Of a stretch of 64,000 bases of DNA, positions 28,910 through 39,174 are shown in pieces. Where the stretch lies: NCBI GenBank assembly GCA_950295325.1, contig OX485805.1:22989501-23053500 (forward strand), in the 5' to 3' direction. The stretch is from Polytrichum commune (lineage: Eukaryota; Streptophyta; Polytrichopsida; Polytrichales; Polytrichaceae). Both the position numbers and the translations under genes were made by a program. Within the stretch, counting starts at the first letter, position 1; the number at the start of each line of letters is the position of its first letter. The notes under the pieces were generated by a model that had not been told where the DNA came from, searched no databases, and saw nothing but the letters and a program-made list of their open reading frames with translations.

Positions 28910-30540
28910 CCATATGGTATTTGGAAAACCTCGTGGAAATGCTCTACCAGCGCGTTTTTAGAGCACTTCAATATGGTTTACTTCCCCATGCTCTTTAAAC
29001 ACAATATTCATTAAAATGAGAGTATTCCAGTGAATTGAGAGGACATAAAGCAAACTATTAATCCAAGAATGAAATGAAAACCACTGGAAAGTTGTAGAGT
29101 ACAAGTAAAAAAATAACATTTGATTTTCCGCCGTAAATTCCGCGTAGCTTCCATTAAAATGAGAGTATGTTAAGCTGGGAAATCGACTCATTTAGGCCGA
29201 CTCAACCTAAATTGACAAAATATTGTCCTCATTTAGGTCGACTCAACCTAAATTGACTAACATAATTGTCCTCATTTAGGTCGACTCAACCTAAATTGAC
29301 AACATAATGTCCTCATTTAGGACGACTCAACCTAAATTGACAAAATATTGTCCTCATTTAGGTCGACTCAACCTAAATGAGTCGATTTCCCAGCTTAACA
29401 TACTCTCATTTTAATGGAAACTACACATCTGAAGTATAATTTCTTATATTTATCAACCTAACATGACTTTTAGGTGTCCGAATGGCCAATATTATTTTGA
29501 GAGGATCCCACTCTCTCAAAATATTGAATATCGTGTTTTCTTTTTTTTTCTTTGTTTTTTTGAGACAGAAGGCCGATAGGCCAACGCCAAAGCACAGGAG
29601 GCAGTTGACCACCTGGCAAGTTTTCCGTCAAGTAGAGAGGAGAAGAATATCATGTTTTCATGTTATGAAGTTGTAAACTTCAAAAATGTCCACATAAGTC
29701 AAAGAAAAACAATCAGATTTTGGATAAAAGAATTCAGGCATGAAATGACAAAGACTTGTCTCTTAGTAACATAGCATAGTGTTTTGTAGCACCTACCAAG
29801 GGATATAGTGAAAACGTGGATTGCTATGTGGAGCCCAAGATTTCTATTTAAGCCAAAGTAACACCTAAATTGGGGTAATAAACCCTGAATTAGTGATCTA
29901 CCGAGGTCAAGTTAGGATAAATTAGCAACAAACTAAACATGGTAGGTGTTGGGAAAACATCCAGTAACATACGGTGTTGATCCCTGCTTTTGAATTTAGC
30001 AACCTCATATAAAATTTGGACCCTTCTGGTTGTTCTGTTCAATATTAAGATACGTGTCCCAGAGCACAATTGAAAAAAGTCTGCAAATCTATAACAGTGG
30101 GAATGGTTGTAGAGCTAGAAAACACATTCAATAAGTTACAGAGCAAACGGTCCCTCTTTCAAGTCAACAGAAAGTTGATGTCCAATTTCTTTACTTTCTT
30201 TCTTTCTAGAGCTACAGAGATGGTCTTCTGTATTCGAGGAAATCTAGGAGCATTTCTCAATCTTCTAAAGAAAGTTTATAGCAGTGGCATCGAAATATGG
30301 AATACAGCATTCTACACTGCCATATCTGATATAATACTTGAAAGAGTACATAAGTTTTTCACATCAGCAATGATGAGAGCTGTTTTGGAGAAGCATATTA
30401 TAACAGCCTTTCAAGGTCCCTCTCATCTTTCTTGTCAACTAAATCTGGAACGTGCCTACAAGTAGGTATGAATTTCTGAAAGACTCTAATAACATTTCCA
30501 AGGATTTCAGGAGAACTATTACAAAAGAGACGCTGGAAGG
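28910..30540. repeat. block X1, first copy of a duplicated noncoding block
   Basis: Shares ordered blocks with 37,960-38,720 in the same orientation, for example 'agagcacttcaatatg', 'aacagaaagttgatgt' and 'actaaatctggaacgtgcc'. X1 is longer because it contains the foldback element at 29,142-29,426 and other insertions. The plus-strand frame at 30,070-30,465 is not kept open in X2, so I treat the block as noncoding. Confidence 0.75.
29142..29426. mobile_element. foldback element with tandem mini-hairpins
   Basis: Long inverted arms of about 55 bp (29,142-29,196 and 29,372-29,426; core aaatgagagtatgttaagct) enclose about five units of a 41-43 bp tandem repeat. Units start near 29,187, 29,228, 29,271, 29,312 and 29,353. 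Each unit holds the near-palindrome atttaggtcgactcaaccta, so the element can fold as one long stem or as a row of small hairpins. No ORF. The arm start (cattaaaatgagagtat) also occurs alone near 29,009, which may be an older insertion or a donor site. Confidence 0.85.
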
Positions 30541-30573
30541 CTCCATCAAAGGATCACATCAACACACATAATG

Positions 30574-30810
30574 TAAAGAATTTAGATACAGGAGTTACTT
30601 GAGAGAATATCAAGCTTTATTAAAGTGTTGCAGAATGCACCACTGAATCAATCCACAACAGATTAGCAATCTAAGAAAGCAGGACTATCACTCTACTTCA
30701 TGTCGCTCTGTCTACGATCGGAAAGACTAAACTACAATCTGTGCACAATGACAATATAGCTAAACTACTTCTAACAGAAAAGAGTGGATGAAGAATACTT
30801 ACATCCAACA
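30574..30810 (-). repeat. 3' LTR of the copia element
   Basis: 237 bp, by eye identical to 35,707-35,943. On the minus strand it starts TGTTGGATGTAAG and ends TTCTTTA. It contains TTTAATAAAGC, a likely polyadenylation signal. Confidence 0.93.
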
Positions 30811-30819
30811 CTCCCACTT
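30811..30819 (-). other. polypurine tract of the copia element
   Basis: On the minus strand aagtgggag directly precedes the 3' LTR start TGTTGG, the expected position of the plus-strand primer. Confidence 0.75.
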
Positions 30820-30880
30820 ATTCTTCAGACTAAAATCTACTCTTGAATGTTCTATCTAAACTAAGCAGATAAACTCCCAC

Positions 30881-33800
30881 TCATTCAGAGGAGAGTGTAG
30901 TCATGCCCATAGCTCGACGGAGCTGTTGAAACCTGTCTCTAGGTAGAGGCTTTGTAAACAAATCGGCAAGCTGAGCATTGGTGTTAATATACACATAATC
31001 AACTTCCTTCTTCTCCCATAATTCACGAACGAAGAAATACTTCAAATCAACATGTTTGGTTCGCCTGTGATAAACTGGATTCTTCACAAGTTGTATAGCA
31101 CCTTGATTGTCACAATGAAGAACAACAGGAAGGGTCATATTACAATTGAGATCAGAAAGGAAACGGGATAGCCAAATGGCCTCTTTAGATGTTTCCGCCA
31201 TCGCGATGAATTCCGAGACCGTGGTAGAATCAGCTACAAAACCCTGTTTGCGGCTTGTCCAAGAAATTATACCGCCCCCAAATAAAAAACAATAGCCAGT
31301 GCGCGATTTCCGATCATCAGTATCACCTGCGAAATCAGCATCTGAAAATCCAACCATCGATAGATTGGTGTTGGAATAGAGAATACCCAAAGAAGTTGTG
31401 CCTCGCAAGTATCGAAAAATGCGTTTGACGGCTTGCCAATGGGATTTTCGTGGGTGAGCTTGAAACTGTGCAACTTTGCTAACAGCATATGCCAAATCAG
31501 GTCGAGTGCAAACAGTAAGGTACATCAAACACCCTATTGCTTGAGAATAATCCTCCTGTATAAGCTCATCCGCAGGGTCATTACAAGCAGACAAAGTCTT
31601 GTTAGCCTCCGCAGGTGTAGTCACCGCATGAGAGTCTTGCATAGAAAACCGGACTAATATGTCCTGGATATACCTGGTTTGATGAATAAATATGTTGTGG
31701 TTGATGGGATTTTGGGAAATTTGAAAACCCACAAAACAATCAACATCTCCGTGCACGACCTTGAAGGTAGTCTCAAGATAGGCCACAATCTCATCAATAT
31801 AGGTTGGTTTCAAAGAACAGATTAAACCATCATCAACCCAGATCCCCAACATGGTGTGGATAGTCCCTGCATTTTGATAAACACAAGGGTCCCCTGAACA
31901 AGGAATGAGATCAAAATGCTTCAAGAAAGCATCAAAAGTCTTGTTCCAATAGCGAGCAGATTGTTTAAGGCCATATAAACTTCGGAGAAGTAAACATACA
32001 TGGTCAGGATAGGTGGAGCTTTGAAACCCCAGAGGCTGAATCATATAGATGGGTTCAACGAGGTCACTATTGAGATAGGCGGTTCCTATATCAAACTGCT
32101 TCATCTTCATTTTGCGTGCTGCGGCAATAGCAAGCATGATGCGAATGGACTGATGCTTGACAACCGGACTATATGTCTCAAAGTAATCGATGCCATGTTT
32201 TTGGGTGAATCCTTTGGCTACTAAACGGGCTTTATACCTGTCAATAGTGCCGTTAGAGTGATACTTGATTTTATAGACCCATTTGCACTGAACTGGTGTT
32301 CTACCTGGTGGCAGGGGAACAAGTTTCCAAGTATTATTGGCCTCCAAAGATTCATACTCACGCTCCATTGCTTTTTTCCACTCGCGAGCTTGATCGGACA
32401 GCAGAGCTTGTCGATAACTTTGGGGTTCAAGAAACTGTGCACCCATAGATGCCATACAGGAAATCGATGGAAGTACCGATGTCGATGTAGAGGCTTCAGG
32501 TGGAGTCGTAATTTTGGATGTAGAGTCCAAAAGGTCTTGTATGCTCCGGAATTTGGGAACAGCAGGTGAACTGGAGTCATGAGGATCAGGATGAAGGGAT
32601 AGAGAGGGAGTAGATGAAATATCAGATGAAGGGTGTGGACATTCATGACCAGAGAAATCATATGGATCATCAGAATCGTATCTGAGATTAGGGGCTTGTG
32701 TATCCAAAGATAGTTCAACGGAGGATTGTGCCACATCTGGTTCCACAGTTGGAATATGATCAGGCACATCTGAAGATGATGAGCTCCCACTGTTTGAGGT
32801 ACCAGGAGAAGATGATGAACTCCCACTGTTTGTGGAAGGAATAATACAATAATCCATAGGTTCCAGGGTGGGGAATAAGGCAAGATTAAACCGTCTGGGA
32901 CGTTCATCAAAATGAACATCATTACTCTCGATAATCTTATCAGAACGTGGATCCCACAAACGATATGCTCGAGAATGAAGACTATAACCCACAAAAATAA
33001 CTGGTCGACTCTTGGGGTCAAGCTTCGTACGCACCTCTTTGTTGATATGAACATAGGCCAGAGAACCAAATACTCGGTAATGTGAGACTGAAGGTTTGTG
33101 AGCAAACCATTTCTCATACGGTGTAACTGAACCAAGTTGTTTGTTCGTTGTCCGATTGAGTAAGTATACAGCACAATTGATAGCTTCTGCCCAAAGATGT
33201 GTAGGAAGAGAGAAAGCATGAAGCATGCTTCGAGCACATTCCATGACTGTTCGGTTATCACGCTCGAGGAAACCATTTTGCTGTGGGGTATAAGTGGCAG
33301 ATAACTCATGATGTATACCATGTTGATCCAGAAAAATAGTGAAATCTTTGTTAAGAAATTCACGACCCTGATCAGTGTGTAATTTCTTCACCTCAATGCC
33401 TTGATCGCGTCGAACAATCTTGACCACCTTTTGAAAGAAAGGGAAGGCAACATCCTTGTTGCTTGCACATAAAACGAATCTGTAACAAGATGTGTCGTCT
33501 TTATACAGAATAAAGTACTGTGCTCCACCGAGGGAAGGGCAAGCGATTTTTCCAGAAGTATCGCCATGCAAGAAAGTACCCACGGGTAGGTTTCGAAGTT
33601 TGTGAACATCTGTAGGATAACTCGCCTTACTGTGCTTGCCTTGCATGCACCCGTGACATAGTTCCTGAGGAATCGTGGTGTTCTCGAGGTTGAAATCTTG
33701 AAGAGAATTTTGTGAACTCATATGCTGGATAGTTTTGTAATTGACGTGTCCCATTCGGAAGTGCCATAGTTGCATGTCATTATAATCTGACCACTTGGAT

Positions 33801-34363
33801 GTATCACTTGGATGTGTCACTAAAGCAACTGAGGATGAGGCTGGAGAGGTTATTGTAGGAGGTACGACTGTCAGAGACAGCTCATACAATTTGTTAACTC
33901 GTTTGCCTTCCATAACCAATTCTCCATTCTTAGTTCGAAACTCACAATTACCAGGTTGAGTAAGGGACTCAGATAGAAATATAATCCCAGCATCGGAAAC
34001 TGTCCCAACAGATAAGAGGTTGCGAGCCAAATCAGGGATATAGATAACATTGCGGAGGATACCTGTTAATTGGCGACCATTGACATGTCTGATGATTTTG
34101 ATATCCCCTCTACCTCTGATCCATATTGTTTTGTTGTCAGCAACAACAACTGGCCAAACTCCTTCATCAACCGAGTTGAAAGTTGTGAACCACTCACGAC
34201 GATTGGTCATATGCTCTGTTGCAGCTGAATCAGCATACCACTTGTCTGAGAGCAGAGAAGATGTTAAAAACGCAGTGGAACAAGTAGAAACCATGAATGC
34301 TATTTCAGGTTCATCATCAGAAGGATGAGTATCTGAGTTATCAGATAAGGTTGTTGTATACAT
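30881..34363 (-). CDS. copia pol polyprotein (protease, integrase, RT, RNase H)
   Basis: 1,160 aa open from Met 34363 to stop 30881. Domains in order: retropepsin with DSAATEHM near residue 45; GAG-pre-integrase zinc-binding motif (LWHFRMGH ... CHGCMQGKH) near 200-245; integrase core with DTSG, HTDQGREF and NGFLERDN near 270-370; copia reverse transcriptase with WVYKIKYHSNG, YKARLVAKGF, FDIGTAYLN and the active site WVDD (Trp in the place of the usual Tyr); and RNase H with SDADFAGD, SEFIAMAE, HCDNQGAI and HVDLKYFF. The frame is continuous with gag (34,457-35,242), separated only by one TAG plus 31 sense codons. If translated alone it would need its own start, so readthrough or mutation must be considered. 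Confidence 0.95.
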   Translation of the reverse strand: MYTTTLSDNSDTHPSDDEPEIAFMVSTCSTAFLTSSLLSDKWYADSAATEHMTNRREWFTTFNSVDEGVWPVVVADNKTIWIRGRGDIKIIRHVNGRQLTGILRNVIYIPDLARNLLSVGTVSDAGIIFLSESLTQPGNCEFRTKNGELVMEGKRVNKLYELSLTVVPPTITSPASSSVALVTHPSDTSKWSDYNDMQLWHFRMGHVNYKTIQHMSSQNSLQDFNLENTTIPQELCHGCMQGKHSKASYPTDVHKLRNLPVGTFLHGDTSGKIACPSLGGAQYFILYKDDTSCYRFVLCASNKDVAFPFFQKVVKIVRRDQGIEVKKLHTDQGREFLNKDFTIFLDQHGIHHELSATYTPQQNGFLERDNRTVMECARSMLHAFSLPTHLWAEAINCAVYLLNRTTNKQLGSVTPYEKWFAHKPSVSHYRVFGSLAYVHINKEVRTKLDPKSRPVIFVGYSLHSRAYRLWDPRSDKIIESNDVHFDERPRRFNLALFPTLEPMDYCIIPSTNSGSSSSSPGTSNSGSSSSSDVPDHIPTVEPDVAQSSVELSLDTQAPNLRYDSDDPYDFSGHECPHPSSDISSTPSLSLHPDPHDSSSPAVPKFRSIQDLLDSTSKITTPPEASTSTSVLPSISCMASMGAQFLEPQSYRQALLSDQAREWKKAMEREYESLEANNTWKLVPLPPGRTPVQCKWVYKIKYHSNGTIDRYKARLVAKGFTQKHGIDYFETYSPVVKHQSIRIMLAIAAARKMKMKQFDIGTAYLNSDLVEPIYMIQPLGFQSSTYPDHVCLLLRSLYGLKQSARYWNKTFDAFLKHFDLIPCSGDPCVYQNAGTIHTMLGIWVDDGLICSLKPTYIDEIVAYLETTFKVVHGDVDCFVGFQISQNPINHNIFIHQTRYIQDILVRFSMQDSHAVTTPAEANKTLSACNDPADELIQEDYSQAIGCLMYLTVCTRPDLAYAVSKVAQFQAHPRKSHWQAVKRIFRYLRGTTSLGILYSNTNLSMVGFSDADFAGDTDDRKSRTGYCFLFGGGIISWTSRKQGFVADSTTVSEFIAMAETSKEAIWLSRFLSDLNCNMTLPVVLHCDNQGAIQLVKNPVYHRRTKHVDLKYFFVRELWEKKEVDYVYINTNAQLADLFTKPLPRDRFQQLRRAMGMTTLSSE

Positions 34364-34456
34364 GGCTTCTGCAATATTAGCAGCACTAAGGCCGGAATAG
34401 GGTTTGCCACCGGGTTTGGGAAGAGGTTTTTTGTGAGGTTCTGGACAATCAGCAGT

Positions 34457-35242
34457 CTAGTGGGCACCTCGTTTCCCGCAATTAAGACACTTCGCTCGAC
34501 TCTTCAGGTCTTTGAGATACTCAACATCCTTTCGATGTTGTTCTTTCCTTGAGAAGCGTTGGCGAGGTGTTGTTGAAGATGCCCCAACAGATCGTGTAAA
34601 AAATGCCTTATCACTGCTTTCATCAAAATGACCTTGCCCCTTTAAGATTGCCTCATGTCGGAGCAAACGCTCTTCAAGAAGATCAGCAGTTTGTTTGGAT
34701 TTATCCACATTCGACCAAGCAGCAATAACGCTGTTATAACTGGGAGGTAGACTCGAAATAATCTTTGCCATAATCATGCTCGGAGTTAGTGGTTCTTTAA
34801 GATCAGCCAGTACCACAGCCATGTTGGTAATATTTTGAACATGAGAGGAAATATCATCAGTCTGACTCATCTTATAATCGTAGAACTTTGCTTGAAGGTT
34901 GAACACATTCTCTTCAGTCTTCTTCAGATGAATCGCATTAAGCTTTGTCCACATTGCATGAGTATCTTGACAGGTGGTAAGCTTACCAAGAATTCGTGTA
35001 GATAAGCTACAGCATAAGAGATATTTTGCTGTTGCATCCTTGTCATCCCAGATTTCTTGTTGTTTGATGTCTTCAGCAGAGGGAACTTGGCCTGTAGGTA
35101 TAACTGGTCGGAGCTCTTCGCCGTTGACCAGGCGAATCAATTTCTTGGCCGCATACATGGTTTCCATTTGGAATTTCCATACAGAGAAACCATCTCCATC
35201 AAAAATCTTGAGGTGTAATTTCTCATTCTGGACAGAGTCCAT
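34457..35242 (-). CDS. copia gag protein
   Basis: 261 aa from ATG 35242. It contains the copia gag domain (UBN2-like; FDGDGFSVWKFQMETMYAAK at about residues 14-33, LHLKK and YDYKMSQTDDISSHV later) and ends inside a CCHC zinc knuckle: CLNCGKRGAH followed at once by TAG (34,457-34,459), while the last Cys of the knuckle (TADC) lies just beyond the stop in the same frame. The knuckle has five residues, not four, between its second Cys and the His. The stop therefore removes the final zinc ligand from gag. Confidence 0.92.
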   Translation of the reverse strand: MDSVQNEKLHLKIFDGDGFSVWKFQMETMYAAKKLIRLVNGEELRPVIPTGQVPSAEDIKQQEIWDDKDATAKYLLCCSLSTRILGKLTTCQDTHAMWTKLNAIHLKKTEENVFNLQAKFYDYKMSQTDDISSHVQNITNMAVVLADLKEPLTPSMIMAKIISSLPPSYNSVIAAWSNVDKSKQTADLLEERLLRHEAILKGQGHFDESSDKAFFTRSVGASSTTPRQRFSRKEQHRKDVEYLKDLKSRAKCLNCGKRGAH

Positions 35243-35694
35243 CTCTCAAGGAGAGTGTGACACAATCAGCAACTAAAGCCTACGACACCTGAACCACAAG
35301 GTTTGAGAACATCCAGAATCAAGGAGTGTCTGTCCTAAACAATCAAGAAACATATAATCGGAGAAATTTTGTTATCTCCAGTAATGATCCTATCGAAAAG
35401 CCACTGAGAGTTGCAGGTTTGTAGTAAGAATTTCTATGATCTACTAAAGACCACCGAATCTGCTAAAGACCACCGAATTTGCAGTAACAAATGATTTGCA
35501 GTGTGAGTCGGAGTCGGAGTTCTATCATCTGCTAAAATGGAGCGGGGACTGAGAGTTGAGCGGGGTAGGATTATACCTCGACGGAGGGGATAGCAACTAC
35601 AATCGCTATGGAATTCTCCAATCACAATATGAAGAGCAGATGCTATTGAAGAAATTCAAGAATCGAAAACACCGCGCAGCAGAACAACGGGTGT

Positions 35695-35706
35695 GGGCCC
35701 ATAACC
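35695..35706 (-). other. primer-binding site, initiator tRNA-Met anticodon region
   Basis: Directly next to the 5' LTR the minus strand reads GGTTATGGGCCC. This is complementary to GGGCCCATAACC, the anticodon stem-loop (CAU) of plant initiator tRNA-Met, not to the tRNA 3' end used by most plant copia elements (TGGTATCAGAGC). It implies half-tRNA priming as known for Drosophila copia and yeast Ty5. Confidence 0.8.
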
Positions 35707-35943
35707 TAAAGAATTTAGATACAGGAGTTACTTGAGAGAATATCAAGCTTTATTAAAGTGTTGCAGAATGCACCACTGAATCAATCCACAACAGATTAGC
35801 AATCTAAGAAAGCAGGACTATCACTCTACTTCATGTCGCTCTGTCTACGATCGGAAAGACTAAACTACAATCTGTGCACAATGACAATATAGCTAAACTA
35901 CTTCTAACAGAAAAGAGTGGATGAAGAATACTTACATCCAACA
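35707..35943 (-). repeat. 5' LTR of the copia element
   Basis: 237 bp, identical by eye to the 3' LTR. It begins TGTTGGATG on the minus strand and ends TTTA, followed immediately by the PBS. Promoter elements were not resolved. Confidence 0.93.
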
Positions 35944-35948
35944 TAATG

Positions 35949-36486
35949 CTTTAGAATCTCCTTCCGTAACAATATTGGAGGTAAAACTTAAATTTCACCA
36001 TAATCATGAAGCTCATTGTTTTGATGGGAAACTTGATCTGATTAGATGAAGTTGCAAAAACACAAAAAATTGGTGGATAGTTGAGAGCATAATAATGTAC
36101 TCTTGAGGTGATCAAATTGTGAAAAAATCTCTGGAGATGTGAATACTTCATGAGATATCGAGGATTCCCAATCATGACATTCTATACTTGGAGGTGATAG
36201 AAAATGGCAACAGCTGCATCTTTGAAATTACTTTGCGTAAAAGAAACTCATTTTAGGAAGATCGAATCGTTTGAGATTAAGAGATGTTTTTGGGCATGTA
36301 CACCATCAAGGGTCAACAAAATTCTCTCCGAAGTCAGTTCAAATAGCCCAGTTTCAAACCTTTGAGTTGTGCACACCTCAAACCTTTTACTACAGTTACT
36401 TGCCTTAATAACAAATCGGGTACACACCCCACAGGCTTTTTTCTTCTTAAGAACTGTAGTTCATTACCAATGTTTTGCAATTCACT
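35949..36486. other. no recognisable gene
   Basis: Flank of the copia insertion, AT-rich, with no exon seen. It joins directly to the gene-B upstream relic at about 36,487. Confidence 0.35.
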
Positions 36487-37720
36487 CCACTTCATCAATT
36501 TTTATTAGATGAAATCTGCCATCTGGTAAGGTTTGGGTACAAGAGTATTGCTAACAGTGGCACAAATTATAGTGAATTACTTGCGTTACAGAACACACCT
36601 ACATCCCCAAGTTTCCCTGCCACATAAGACCATAGCCCATCAGAATTAGAATTCAAACAGGGTCCACAATCCATCGGAACAAGGATTTTACAAAGGGTCC
36701 ATAGTTTGTCAGAGTAAGTAATTCTCAAAATGTCCAAGCCCATGGAATTAAATAATTCACAAAGGGTCCATATCTCATCAGAAAAAGGAAGTCAAAAGCG
36801 TTTATTAACCATAGCCCATAGGCCATCAAATTATCTTGCTTTTCTAGAACTCGGAGAGATTATATCCAAGCACACCTTCACAGACTGCGGCACCCCTTGC
36901 CACTTGAAGGAACTTCTGGCAATTTGTTACATAAGGAAACATGTGGCCAAGTGGACAAATTTGGGGAATTCAGGGTTAAATGGCCAAAATTTGACCTACA
37001 AGTCTTGCATCACAACAAACGCTCAAAAACAAATTAACAAATCCAAGTTGCAGCGTACTAGACTATCAACCTCTTGCAAAGATATTGATGCACTTATGTA
37101 AATTGCGAACTCCACAATCTCAGGGGATACTTATTCTTGTCTCCATGGCAACATCAGGAGCCGATCTAGCGATGTGATTAGTTGACAGACCCTTAATTTT
37201 TAGGAATCACAAGGTAAACACGCCACTACCACTAAGCATTCCCAGTAGGATTTCACAAAGTGCATTCACTCTAAATCTTCATATGCTAACCTCAACCATC
37301 TGCAGGGAGGTAGCAAATGAGCATTTGGAAGCACATGAAATTATTGACAAGTCTTGCATTTCCCAGACTTCAATGTGTTTCCAAACACAGAGTCCACTTT
37401 GAATCCACTTCAGAGTCCACTCAAACTGCCAGACATGAGTACCACAAAACATTTATTTTTGTTAACAACAGTAACAGTTAGGTACCGAAACCTCTACCTT
37501 ACCAAGTGAGAACTGAGATCATACCAGTGACCTAAAAAAAGATGCAGGAAAGGGAAGACTCTCACCAAGTTCAATCGATGCAGGCGGCCACCTGGAGGCG
37601 CTGGGTAGAACCGATCCTTTAGGAAGCGGCAACAATGTTTGGACGCTTCACATAAATGCTTGGTACTGCATACAGACACAGCAAAAGCAGAATTTTTTCG
37701 AGTATGGCTTTGAAGTAGTT
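36487..37720 (-). pseudogene. ghost copy of gene B: upstream region kept, coding exon lost
   Basis: Matches the upstream region of gene B1 (40,545-42,060) in the same orientation. Shared blocks include aaatctgccatctgg at the B1 start codon, accatagcccatcag, ctgcggcac, gccacttg(a/c)aggaact and the start of the 376-bp repeat (about 37,571). Sequence matching 3' of B1 exon 1 (gttttgcaattca) is joined almost directly to the start-codon region, so exon 1 (381 bp) has been deleted. The plus-strand frame at 36,730-37,101 overlaps this relic and is not considered a gene. Confidence 0.65.
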
Positions 37721-37959
37721 GCCTCACGGCTGGCAGCCCATTTCCATCCACCATAAGGTGGAAATGGTGGCTGGCCAGAAACTTTCAATTATCATGGCCA
37801 CACACGCCGGCCAGAAGATTCTAGCATTTCTAACCACGTGGGGGATGCGAAGGCTTCCGAGGCCGCTTATTGACTTTTTGATTTTTCTAATAAACTATGT
37901 AGCAGCCTCCTCGAGAGAAGCTGGGGTAACAGTGTTACTTATAAGATGACAAGCCGTAT

Positions 37960-38720
37960 ATGATATTTGGAAATCCTGTGGTAATGCTCTGAGTATGCAC
38001 TGGTAGAGCACTTCAATATGATCTCGCAATAATTCTTCAACATGCTCTTATGTTATACAGCTGTGAACTTCAAAAATATACACATACGTCAAAGGAAAAC
38101 AAACAGATTTTGCACAGGAGTAGAATTAGGGCCTGAAGTGACAAAGAGTTGTCTCCTGGTAACATATGGTGCTGATCCCTTGCTTTTGACTTAGTGTATT
38201 CTTATGAAGTTTGGACCCCTCCATTTGTTCAGTTCAGTACTAGTACACACGTCACAGAGCACAAATCGTGAACGACTGCGAAACTTGCAAATCTATAACA
38301 TTGGTACCGAGTAATTGTAGAGCTAGTAAACCCATTCGATAAGTTACAAGGCCAACAGGCCCACTTCTACGTCAACAGAAAGTTGATGTTCATTAGGTTC
38401 TTTTATTTTCTGGTAGAGCTAGACGGTCTTCAGTATTCAAGGAAATCAGCAAGCTTTGTCAATCTCCTAGCAAGTCTATAGCAGTGGCATTGAGACACGG
38501 AAAACGGCATGTTGCACTTCTACTTCTGATCATATAATGTCTGAAAAGAGTACATCAATTATTCACATTGGCAAAAGTCGATGACATAACATAACATAGC
38601 ATAACAGCCTAGCAAGTTCCATGTCATGTTTCTTATCAACTAAATCTGGAACGTGCCTACAACAAGATATGGATTACTGGAAGACTAGACTAATTGCATA
38701 CCTATCTACAAAGATTTCTA
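37960..38720. repeat. block X2, second copy of the duplicated noncoding block
   Basis: Direct-orientation partner of X1 (28,910-30,540), about 9 kb away, or about 3.7 kb without the copia element. Shared ordered words include 'tagagcacttcaatatg', 'aacagaaagttgatgt' and 'aactaaatctggaacgtgcc'. It precedes gene B1 as X1 precedes the ghost copy, which defines a tandem duplication unit X-B. Confidence 0.75.
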
Positions 38721-39174
38721 CTTGCCTTTAGCCTCTGAGAATTGGCCACTAGCTATGAACGGGGAGATCCGACCGCTAGTTACAGATGAACCAGCTTAGC
38801 TTGAAAAACAACTGGCTCGAGTTTAAGACTTTGACCAATCGCCAATCATTTTGGAGGAATCTGTGGAATATATCTTAAACATTATAGAAATTTCAAAAAA
38901 CTCAACACTAGGATCTTGACCGATTGCGTCAAAATCTCCCCGTTCACTGATCGGGCAGCTTCCTTCACTACATGTAGCTATACTAGTTTGGGTTTGTGCT
39001 ATCGTGGCCCATTGCACCTGAGAATATGAATTAATGTCCCGCACCGTCTGCTTAACATGACGTTGTTGACAGCTGACCATAATTTTGGAACTGTGGTGAC
39101 AGCATTCTCACCGTCCACCTTTTCGAAAATGTATAATAGATGTCCTCTTAATTACCACCAGGTGATGAATTAGT
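38721..39174. other. 3' flank of gene B1, no other gene seen
   Basis: Between block X2 and the B1 stop codon. Probably holds the B1 3' untranslated region. No independent coding signal. Confidence 0.35.

Larger units (their letters stand above)
30574..35943 (-). mobile_element. Ty1/copia LTR retrotransposon, recently inserted
   Basis: Complete element of 5,370 bp in minus orientation. LTRs of 237 bp at 35,707-35,943 (5') and 30,574-30,810 (3') look identical on reading. The direct repeat taatg flanks it (30,569-30,573 and 35,944-35,948). Order PBS, gag, protease, integrase, reverse transcriptase, RNase H, polypurine tract is that of Ty1/copia. LTR ends are TG...TA rather than the usual TG...CA. 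It is inserted in the older tandem duplication of block X and gene B. Identical LTRs imply insertion too recent for substitutions to accumulate. Confidence 0.95.

Noticed and set aside
29187..29362. CRISPR-like array
   Set aside because: The 41-43 bp units are contiguous repeats without unique spacers, inside a foldback element of a plant genome.
30070..30465. 131-aa plus-strand ORF in block X1
   Set aside because: The corresponding region of block X2 is not open and the nominal start is not ATG. More likely noncoding.
32221..33363. 380-aa minus-strand open frame
   Set aside because: Lies entirely within pol of the copia element in another frame. Its Leu/Ile/His-rich composition is typical of a shadow frame.
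35691..35706. Partial tRNA-Met gene
   Set aside because: Only about 12 bases match the anticodon region, and no acceptor, D or T arms follow. It is the retrotransposon primer-binding site.
36730..37101. 123-aa plus-strand ORF
   Set aside because: Overlaps the ghost copy of the B1 upstream region and is not conserved as an open frame at 40.6-41.2 kb.
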